Source of the DNA: Coriobacteriales bacterium | GTDB taxonomy: Bacteria > Actinomycetota > Coriobacteriia > Coriobacteriales > UBA8131 | DNA length: 33,871 nt | NCBI GenBank assembly: GCA_031279835.1 | Contig: JAITHV010000122.1 | Coordinates: 1 to 33,871, forward strand | Direction: 5' to 3' | Shown: one piece after another, positions 1 through 8,200 of the stretch | Position numbering within the stretch: position 1 is the first letter of the stretch | Layout: each line of letters opens with the position of its first letter | Program-made: the position numbers and the translations under genes | Notes under the pieces: generated by a model | Told to the model about the DNA's origin: nothing | The model's input: only the letters and a program-made list of their open reading frames with translations | Database searches by the model: none

Positions 1-116
1 CCCAAGCCAACGTTACTAGGAGCAGTCAAGCCGCGATGTTCCCAAGTGGCCCTCTTTGGCCCTCTTTGACCCGCCTCAGCCCTCTTGCACGGATGCCAAA
101 ACGCGTGGGCGCGCCT

Positions 117-1181
117 TCAGACGAGCCCTGCCTGCTTGGCGAGCGCCTCGGGCGCGAGCGCGTGCGTCGTCATGTCTTGCGCCGTGATCAGCGCGGCCCG
201 GTACAGGCTCAGGAGGCAGGTGTCCATGCCGACCATGCCCTCGGCCGCTGAGGTGTTGATGATCGCGGACATCTGGTGGGTGCGCCCCTCGCGGATGAGG
301 TTGCGGATGGCGTTGTTGCAGTGCATGATCTCAAAGGCGGGGATCATAGAGCCGCCTGACGAGGCCAGCAGCTGTTGCGAGACGACGCTTTGGAGCACCA
401 TTGAGAGCTGCATGCGCACCTGTGCCTGCTGCTCGGCGGCAAATGAGTCCACAAGGCGGTCCACGGTGTTGACCGCGCCGATCGTGTGCAGGGTCGAGAG
501 CACAAGGTGGCCGGTCTCGGCCGCCGTGAGCGCGATGGAGATCGTCTCGGGGTCGCGCAGCTCGCCGATGAGGATGACGTCGGGGCTCTCGCGCAGGGCC
601 GCGCGCAGTGCCGTCGCATAGCTGATGGTGTCGATGCTCACCTCACGCTGACTGATGAGGCTCTCCTTATGGCGATGGAGAAACTCGATGGGGTTCTCCA
701 AGGTTATCACGTGTGAGTTGCGATACGTGTTTATCCGATCTATGAGACATGCGAGCGTCGTCGTCTTGCCGCTGCCGGCCGGGCCGGTGATGAGCACCAG
801 TCCACGACGCAGCTCGGTGAGGTCGAGCACGGACTGCGGGATGCTGAGCAAGGCAGGGTCGGGCAGCTCGAATGCCACGACACGGATGACGGCGGCAAGC
901 GAGCCGCGCTGCTTGTAGGTGTTCACGCGGAAGCGCGACATGCCCTTGATGGCAAACGAGAAGTCGTCGTCGCCTTTCTCGATGATGGTCGCCATCGAGC
1001 GGCCGTCGGCCATCTCGTAGATCTGAGCGATGATGTCCTCGGTGTCTGCGGGAAGCAGGGCCTGGTCGTTGAGCGGCTCGATGGCCGTCCCGCGCTTGTA
1101 GCTCAGCGGACGGCCGGTGATGATGAAGATGTCTGCGACTCCCTTGCTCACCAGCTCGCCGAGCAATGCTTTTGCGTCCAT
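117..1181 (-). CDS. pilT: PilT-like twitching motility / type II secretion ATPase
   Basis: Walker A GPAGSGKTTTLA, GELRDPETISIALTAAETGHLVLSTLHT (Walker B / His box) in the 117..1220 ORF; start at MDAKALL (1181) preferred because a GAGG-like SD precedes it; longest ORF starts at 1220. Confidence 0.9.
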   Translation of the reverse strand: MDAKALLGELVSKGVADIFIITGRPLSYKRGTAIEPLNDQALLPADTEDIIAQIYEMADGRSMATIIEKGDDDFSFAIKGMSRFRVNTYKQRGSLAAVIRVVAFELPDPALLSIPQSVLDLTELRRGLVLITGPAGSGKTTTLACLIDRINTYRNSHVITLENPIEFLHRHKESLISQREVSIDTISYATALRAALRESPDVILIGELRDPETISIALTAAETGHLVLSTLHTIGAVNTVDRLVDSFAAEQQAQVRMQLSMVLQSVVSQQLLASSGGSMIPAFEIMHCNNAIRNLIREGRTHQMSAIINTSAAEGMVGMDTCLLSLYRAALITAQDMTTHALAPEALAKQAGLV

Positions 1182-1290
1182 GTTTACCTCGTTCTCTTTT
1201 GTGCCCGTGTCGCAAGACACGGCTGCCTGACTGTTATGTGGAATCCGCGCCGATGGGCGGTTTTCTCCCTATAGTTGACCATGGCCACTG

Positions 1291-1740
1291 TTACGACGAG
1301 ACCGTCTGCCACTGCCGCACCATGCACGAGCCGTCGGTCCCCACGGCAATGGTGACCACGAGGTCCCGCAGCTCGTCTATGGCAAAGCTGCCCGTCACGA
1401 GCAGCACGCCTGGCCCGCCGTCGGTGACCGCGTATCCGGCTTTGGCCAGGCGCTCGCCCCGCTCGGCAGGCGGCGTCACGATGACGGTGCTCACGAGCCG
1501 CGCCCGCCATGTCTGGGCCCTGCCGTCGGCCTCATAGTAGTCGCTTGCTGCCTGTGCCGACATCTGCGCCAGTCGAAGGTCTGACCGTGCCGTCGAAAGC
1601 GAGAGCACGGAGAAGACCGCGAGCAGCATGACGACCAGAATGGTGATCAGCGTCGTGATGCCGACGCCGATGGCGCCTTTGCCCGAGGAGCGCTGCTGGG
1701 GCGGGGCCGTCTTGCGCACAAGGTTCCTGCCTGCCATCAC
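1291..1740 (-). CDS. Pilin-like / pilus-associated membrane protein
   Basis: 149 aa, single N-terminal hydrophobic helix (GVGITTLITILVVMLLAVFSVLSL); stop/start overlap with upstream gene at 1737-1740; in pilus cluster. Confidence 0.65.
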   Translation of the reverse strand: MMAGRNLVRKTAPPQQRSSGKGAIGVGITTLITILVVMLLAVFSVLSLSTARSDLRLAQMSAQAASDYYEADGRAQTWRARLVSTVIVTPPAERGERLAKAGYAVTDGGPGVLLVTGSFAIDELRDLVVTIAVGTDGSCMVRQWQTVSS

Positions 1741-2252
1741 GCCCCCCCTCTTGACGGGTCAGTGAGCTCGCTCACGCTCGGGATGCCCGTGCTGTCGGGA
1801 AGCCCGAGGAACTGAGTGTCGGAAGAGCACAAGGTCGTGACTTTGAACTCATGGACGAGCCTGCCATCGGCCGTCAAGCCGATGACCGCCTCACGCACGG
1901 GACCAGCGGTGGGCACGAGCACCGTGACCGTGTAGCGCGCATGCGCAACGTCCACCGGGTCAAACTCGTCGTTGAAGCCGTAGACGAGCAGGAGCTGGCC
2001 TGACTCGACGACAGGCTCGACGTCTCGGCCGATGGCCTGTAGCAGCGCGTCCGGGTCGCCTTCACAGTCCTGGTAGATCGCGGCGATGTCCTGCGCCTTC
2101 ACCGAGAGATGCGTGAGCGCGGCGCCGACGCTGCTTGTCGCGCGCGCGTCGATGAACACCTGCAGCACCACAACGGCACACAGCATGAACACCACTAGAT
2201 CCAAGACCAGCTCGAGAAAAAACGCGCGGGAGCGCGACGACTTGGCGCTCAT
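1737..2252 (-). CDS. Pilin-like / pilus-associated membrane protein
   Basis: 171 aa, N-terminal hydrophobic helix (FFLELVLDLVVFMLCAVVVLQVF); overlaps neighbours by 4 nt. Confidence 0.65.
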   Translation of the reverse strand: MSAKSSRSRAFFLELVLDLVVFMLCAVVVLQVFIDARATSSVGAALTHLSVKAQDIAAIYQDCEGDPDALLQAIGRDVEPVVESGQLLLVYGFNDEFDPVDVAHARYTVTVLVPTAGPVREAVIGLTADGRLVHEFKVTTLCSSDTQFLGLPDSTGIPSVSELTDPSRGGA

Positions 2253-2743
2253 GAGACACCTGACTTGACTTGGATGCTCGTCTCGCTCGTGCTGCCTTCG
2301 ACCGTCACGGCCCGGATGTCGAGCAGGCCGTTGGGGTCATAGTCGATGCGAAGGTCGCGCAGCGGCATGATGGCCTGCGTCTGGTCGAGGCTCAAGGCCG
2401 TCCCGGCGGCTATGGTCGTCTCGCGAAGCTGCCCGTCGCTGACGAATATCCAGGTCTCAAAGGACTCGCGCCCCACTATTTCTTGGGTAAGCACCAGGGC
2501 GTCTGAGCCATTTTGGCTCTCGATGCGCACGCCGCCTGCCACGTCGTTTTGGCGGACCTTCTCGGTAAGGTACTGAATGCTCGTCCTCAGGTTGAAGTCG
2601 TCCTGCATCACCTCAACCGTCTGACGATAGACGTTGGCCCCGGTCGCCGAGACGAGCAGGGCGCTGCCAGCGTAGACGCTGAAGACGACAAGCACGATCA
2701 GCAGGTCAAAGGAGTGGCGGCGGGGGTGCTTCGCGGCGCTCAT
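2249..2743 (-). CDS. DUF4860-like pilus cluster protein
   Basis: 164 aa, N-terminal TM (SFDLLIVLVVFSVYAGSALLVSA); 4-nt overlaps with both neighbours. Confidence 0.6.
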   Translation of the reverse strand: MSAAKHPRRHSFDLLIVLVVFSVYAGSALLVSATGANVYRQTVEVMQDDFNLRTSIQYLTEKVRQNDVAGGVRIESQNGSDALVLTQEIVGRESFETWIFVSDGQLRETTIAAGTALSLDQTQAIMPLRDLRIDYDPNGLLDIRAVTVEGSTSETSIQVKSGVS

Positions 2744-3087
2744 CGCGCCACCGCCATGACGTTGACCTGTGGGAGAAGGTTCGAGCCGACCGGCTCGTAG
2801 TAGACCAGGTAGCGGGAATGGTCGATTAAAAGCCCATAGCGCTCTTCGAGGTAGGCGATGCTCGGCGGGTAGCGTCCCTCAACAGCGTAACACTGCACGG
2901 AGCTGCGTATCACGGCGTCATGCACGAACCTGACCTCGTTGCCTGTCATGCGGTCCGTGACGCCTCCGATGCCGAGCGCCACCGCGCCGGCAAGCAGTAC
3001 GGCGTACAGGAGCGTGCGTGCCAGCTTTAGGGCGCCGATGCGTCCCTTGTGGCGCGTGTCGCTGCGGCGCGTCTGTGCGCGTGTCAT
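2740..3087 (-). CDS. Small prepilin-like membrane protein
   Basis: 115 aa, basic N-terminus followed by TM helix (LARTLLYAVLLAGAVALGIGG); co-directional in cluster. Confidence 0.6.
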   Translation of the reverse strand: MTRAQTRRSDTRHKGRIGALKLARTLLYAVLLAGAVALGIGGVTDRMTGNEVRFVHDAVIRSSVQCYAVEGRYPPSIAYLEERYGLLIDHSRYLVYYEPVGSNLLPQVNVMAVAR

Positions 3088-3097
3088 GGCGTCGCCC

Positions 3098-4144
3098 CTA
3101 AAACCCCGTGAGGGCGCCGAGGAGCGGCAGCATGACCGACAGAAGAATGACCCCTACGAGAAGGCACATGACGACTACGAGCGTGGGCTCAATGGCTGCG
3201 ACAAGGCCGTCGGTCTTGTGCTCAGCTGTCAGCGCGATCTGCTCGCCAATCTGGTCGAACGCCTCCGCGTCAGTCCCCGTCTTGAACCCCACAGCAAGCA
3301 GCGCCATAGTCGAGGCGGGGAACAGCCGGCTCCTCTCCACCGCCGTCAAGAACGACTCCCCTTTGCCCACGTGCTCGCGGATGAGGCGCACAGAGCGCCG
3401 CGCGCGCTTGTCGTCCACGAGCGGCTCGGCGTACTCAAGCGCCGCGTCGACGCTCAAGCCCGCCTGGAGCAGTGACGAGAGGGCGAGGGCGAATCGTTGT
3501 GTCGAGAGGCTGAGCGAGAGCGAGCGTGTGAAAGGCGCCGCCTGGAACAAAGTCCTGAAGAGCCGCTTGCCAAAAGGCAGCAGGCGCAGTATGACGACAA
3601 GGGCCACGAGTGCGGCTATGCCCCCTGCGAACACGAGGGCGTAGCTGCTGAGCAGCGCGCCGACATCGAGCAGGGTCGCCGCGACGCCGGTCATCTGAAA
3701 GCCGAGCTGCCGGAACACCTGGTCGAAGACCGGCATCGCCTGGGTGAGCAAGACGATGACTACCGCCAGGACGACGATGAGCATCGAGAGCGGGTAGGTC
3801 AGCGAGGAGCGAATGGACTGTGCGAGCGCGTCGCGCTTCCCGTAATAGTCGTTGAGGCCTGCGAAGGTCTCTTCCATGCGCCCTGTCTCTTCGCCGATGC
3901 GGATGAGCGAGAGCGCGTAGTCGGGAAGGTCTCCCTGCTTCTTAAGCGCCTCATACAGAGAAAGCCCGCCTGTCACCGCCTGGTACAGGACCTCGAGGCG
4001 CCTCTTCTCCGAGGCTGTCTGCGCGTTGCTGCGCAGGATGTCGAAGCCTTCAGTGAGCGGTAGCCCCGAGTGGTAGACAAGCTCGAGGTTGCTGAAGAAC
4101 AGCTTCAGCTCAGCTGGCGACAGCTCTTTGTCTCTTCTGGCCAT
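3098..4144 (-). CDS. Type II secretion system F / PilC family inner membrane protein
   Basis: 348 aa; T2SF pattern FFSNLELVYHSGLPLTEGFDIL, GEETGRMEETFAGLNDYY, three hydrophobic segments, C-term VVVMCLLVGVILLSVMLPL. Confidence 0.9.
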   Translation of the reverse strand: MARRDKELSPAELKLFFSNLELVYHSGLPLTEGFDILRSNAQTASEKRRLEVLYQAVTGGLSLYEALKKQGDLPDYALSLIRIGEETGRMEETFAGLNDYYGKRDALAQSIRSSLTYPLSMLIVVLAVVIVLLTQAMPVFDQVFRQLGFQMTGVAATLLDVGALLSSYALVFAGGIAALVALVVILRLLPFGKRLFRTLFQAAPFTRSLSLSLSTQRFALALSSLLQAGLSVDAALEYAEPLVDDKRARRSVRLIREHVGKGESFLTAVERSRLFPASTMALLAVGFKTGTDAEAFDQIGEQIALTAEHKTDGLVAAIEPTLVVVMCLLVGVILLSVMLPLLGALTGF

Positions 4145-4180
4145 TCTAGTCGCTCTCCTTCTCCGTTAGTACCTGTTACG

Positions 4181-5173
4181 CTAGTAATAATACATAGGTT
4201 GATAATTAGTTCCGTTGCCGATCAGCGAGGCAAGGTTGATCGTTCCCTTGCTCGAGGCATTGAACGTCGGGTCCATATGCACCCATTCGTCGCCGTTGAA
4301 GCTGTAGTCTGCGATGACTTCTCCCTCGTCAAAGCTGTAGACGCGTATCCACGCATGGTAGGCAGTGCCCGCATAGCCGATAACGAGCTTGGCGGGTATG
4401 CGCTGTTCGCGCAGCATCGAGACGGTCAGCACGGCATAGTCAAAGCAAATGCCGGTCTTTGTGTTGATGGTGTCGTCGTTGACTGGGAGGTATCCCGGCG
4501 CCACTGTCTCGGCCTTGTATGTGTCGTAGTCGATGTTCTCGACAACCCAGGTATAGATCCCGTTTATGGCCTCGACGTCGCTCGTGGCGCCCTCCGCCAG
4601 TACCTGCGACAGTTCAGTAGACTCGTCGCCCGCCGAATACGACACGTACTGGCTGGGGCGCAAGAAGGGCGCGAACTCGCTGCTGAGCGTCACTTGCACG
4701 TCTTGCGAGAACACAGCCGCGTACTTGTCGCCCGAGATGTTCTCCCACACTCCAACTGAATAGGTGTTGTCTCCTTGGGAGAGTGGTATTGTTATGTATT
4801 GTCCTGGATTGTTGATAGTGTATTGATACTGTGCGTCTGCAACCTTGACCAGTACCTTTACCTTGATGCCGTCAAGCTTCGACTTGACGCAGATGTATCC
4901 GTCCTCGGCGTTTGAGTAGTCGAGGGTCGCCTTGCCGTTGTCGATGACACGTTGGGCAGGAGTGGTGCTCTCCAACACGACGGGCATTGCATCGCGCAGG
5001 TTGCCCGGGTTAGTAATGCCTTTGGGGGTCCCTGTGCTCGAACAGCCACCCAGGAGAAGGAACACTCCAAGGGCGGCTGCGGCGGTCACGCAGAGGGGAA
5101 GGGCAACGTGCACCAGCGGCGTTCCAAAACGCGCGAAAATGCTCTTTTTTTGAGGCTGCTGCATCCGTACCAC
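4181..5173 (-). CDS. Transglutaminase-like domain lipoprotein
   Basis: Signal with lipobox-like LLGGCSS; TG core TKTGICFDYAVLTVSMLR ... YHAWIRVY ... WVHMDPTF (Cys-His-Asp). Confidence 0.85.
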   Translation of the reverse strand: MVRMQQPQKKSIFARFGTPLVHVALPLCVTAAAALGVFLLLGGCSSTGTPKGITNPGNLRDAMPVVLESTTPAQRVIDNGKATLDYSNAEDGYICVKSKLDGIKVKVLVKVADAQYQYTINNPGQYITIPLSQGDNTYSVGVWENISGDKYAAVFSQDVQVTLSSEFAPFLRPSQYVSYSAGDESTELSQVLAEGATSDVEAINGIYTWVVENIDYDTYKAETVAPGYLPVNDDTINTKTGICFDYAVLTVSMLREQRIPAKLVIGYAGTAYHAWIRVYSFDEGEVIADYSFNGDEWVHMDPTFNASSKGTINLASLIGNGTNYQPMYYY

Positions 5174-5228
5174 GAAAACCCCCCGTGGCCTCGTAGAAAA
5201 ATCCTTCGTCCAACAGCCTCATTGTACC

Positions 5229-8200
5229 TTATGCCCTGTTGTCAATAAACGCACGTAACTTTACAAGTACTTCACTCAAATCCAACGGTTTTCGGACATG
5301 ATCATCCATGCCGGCCTCGCGGCACAACGACAGCTCTTCCACCGAAAAACTCGGCGACATCGCCACGAGGGGCACGTTGCGCGCGACTTCAAGGTTGAGT
5401 CGTCGGATGTAGCGCGCCACCTTGATGCCGTCCACATGGGGCATCCGCATGTCCATGAAAATGGCCGCATAACGACGGGGCGCTGAGAGGAACAGGTCGA
5501 TGACCTCCTGGCCGTCAGAAGCGAAGTCTATCTGGATGCCCGTCGGCTCAAGCAGCGCAGTGATGGCGTCTCGGTTTTCGTGCGTGGCCGAGGCAAACAG
5601 GATGCGGAAGCCGGAGAAGTCGTCGATGCCGAGCGATGAAGGCGCGGCAGGGCTTTGAGCTGGGGCCTGGGTCTGGGCAGGAGCAGGGGCGCTCGGAGCA
5701 GGGGCGCTCACAGGGGGCGTCGCCACTCGGGGCGCCTCGTCGAAGACAAGCGGCAGGGGCTCGAATGCCACAGGGGGACGAGCGGCTGCAGGCTGCGGCG
5801 TCGGTGTGGCGCCTGGCTGTGTGTAGTGCAGAATGTCATGTGGCGCGCCCGGCTGCATGGCCGCAGGATCGGACGACTGCAGGCGAGCTGCCTCGGCCTG
5901 GCGGGCGAATTCCTCGCGGCGCAGCTCTTCTGCGCGCTGCGCTTCTATCTGATGACGAGTCTCTGCCTCACGGCGGGCCGCATCCTCGCGGGCCATGCGG
6001 GCCGCTTCCTCTACTCGGTCTGCCTCTTCGCGCGCCTGTCGGGCCTCTTCTTCGCGTCGCGCAGCCTCTTGGCGGGCTGTGCGGGCTGCTTCCTCGCGGC
6101 GCTCTGCCTCAGCGCGCCGTGCGGCCTCTTCACGCGCCTGGCGGGCTGCCTCCTCGCGCGCCTGGCGCTCGGCCTCTTCACGCGCCTGGCGGGCTTCTTC
6201 GGCTCGTCGCGCCTGCTCCTCGCGCTCGCGACGCGCAGCCTGCTCATGTGCGCGACGCTGCTCTTCCTCACGCTCGCGACGCAGCGCGTCTTCGCGTGCC
6301 TGCTGCTCGGCCTTGGCGCGCTGTGCCTCTTCCTCGAGGCGGGCTGCCGCAATGCGGGCCTCCTCCTCGCGGCGAGCGGTCTCTTCGCGATCCTGACGGG
6401 CGCGCTCGCGCTCCTCGCGGGCGGCCTCCTCGGCCTTTGCGAGCTCTTCGAGCCGAGCGGCCTCATCACGATGCGCCTGCTCAGCTCTCGCGGCCTCGTC
6501 CTCACGGGAGCGTCGTGACTCTTCCTCGCGCTCGCGACGGGCCTCCTCACGGCGCTCGCGGCGTTCTGCGCGGCGCGCAGCCCATCCTCGCAGCACTTTC
6601 TCTTCTTCTTTGGGCGCCTCTTCGGCCGATGCCGCGTCGTCGCTCTTCGCAGCGACCGCACTCGCCTCAGCGCCCGCAACGCCCTCAGCGCTCGGCAAAG
6701 CGGCGCTTGCTGCCCCTGCCCCCTCGGTCACGGAGCCGTGCGCAAAGCTGGGCTCGGCAGTTGGAGCATCAGGCACGTAAGCGTGAGGCGCAAAGGCAGG
6801 CGGTTGCGCCCCTGCCACTGCCGCCGCTGAGGCTGCCGCTGGGGCTGCCACTGGGGCTGCCGCTGAGGCGGGCACGGTGCCTGCCGCACCGCCGATGCCT
6901 CCTTCTGCTGAGGCCTCGCGTGGCCGCTCGACAAGCGGCTGAGCGGCATGTGGCTGACCGCCAAGTCGCGCCTTGAACGTCAAATGTATGGTGGTGCCTT
7001 TGCCCGTCTCCGTCGTCGCCCAGATGCGCCCGCCCAGAAGCTCTATGATGCCCTGGGCCAACGCAAGAGCAAGGTCGCCCGACCCCGACACCCGTTGTGC
7101 CAGCCCATCGGCCTGCGACAAGGGCACGAACAACGAGTCGAGCCTCTCAGCCGAAAGCCCCGTGCCGGTGTCGCTCACGTCAAACGCGACTGTGCAGTAC
7201 CCGTCGCTCGTGTCAATAAGCTTGGTGGTTATCCCGACCTTCCCGCCTTCGGGGGTTGCTGCGATGGCGTGGTCAAGCAAGCCTGACACCGCCCGCACCA
7301 ACAAGGCGCTGTCGGTGAACAACATCGAGGGAACTCGTCGGTCCATGTACACGGAGAAGTGCAGCTTCTTCGCTTCCAGGCGCGGCTTGGCGATGCCGAC
7401 AATCTGGCGCAACAGCTGCTCAAAGCCGAACTCTACCGGGCGGGGCTCGAGCGTGCGCTCTTGCAAGCGCGAGAAGTCCACTATGTCGTCTACCACCTCA
7501 AGCAGATGGCTCGAGGTGCCCTTGATCTTGTCGAGGAAGAGGTCCTTGCCCTCCAAGGTGCTGCTTGCGCGGCCCTGCACGGCCATTGCGACCAGCTCGT
7601 GCATCGGCGGGCGCATCTCGTTGCCGAGCAAGTTCAGGTACTCGCCAACAGGGACGGCGGCGGCAGATGCCACCGGGGCACGGGCAGCGCGCGCTGCGGC
7701 AGCCTCGGCCATCGTCTGAGCGGCGGAGGCGGCCGCTCGGGCATCCTTGACCTCGGCCAGCGCTGCGGCCGCCTCGGCGCGCGCTGCGGCCGCCTCGGCC
7801 TGGGCCGCGTGCAGGGCAGTTTGCGCTGCCTCGGTCTCGGCCTGGGCCTCGGCCACTACCTTGACCGGGTCTTTTACCGGCCATCCGCCGAGCAAAACGC
7901 CTTCGGACTGCTCGCCTTTGCGAGCAGCGACAAGTGAGCGCAGCATCAGGTTGTTCGTAAGCCCGTACGTGAGCGAGAGGCAGCCTGCACGCAGCAGGTC
8001 GATCTCGGCATCGCTGAATTGGTGCTCCTGGTTAAAGTAGGAGAACTCGGCGTATCCCCAGAAACTGCTGCCCATGTAGACCGGCAGGGCAAGCAGCGAG
8101 GTGATGCCTTGTGACTCGACGAACTTGCGCAGTCCCGCAGGGAAGCTTGAGGCGTCGCCTGCCAGAGGCGTGCCTGCGATGAGCTTGTGCATCCACTCGG

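Noticed and set aside
5636-6976. 446-aa plus-strand ORF opposite the giant kinase
   Set aside because: Antisense shadow of the low-complexity GC-rich coding region; composition is repetitive R/P/L/A with no domain motif.
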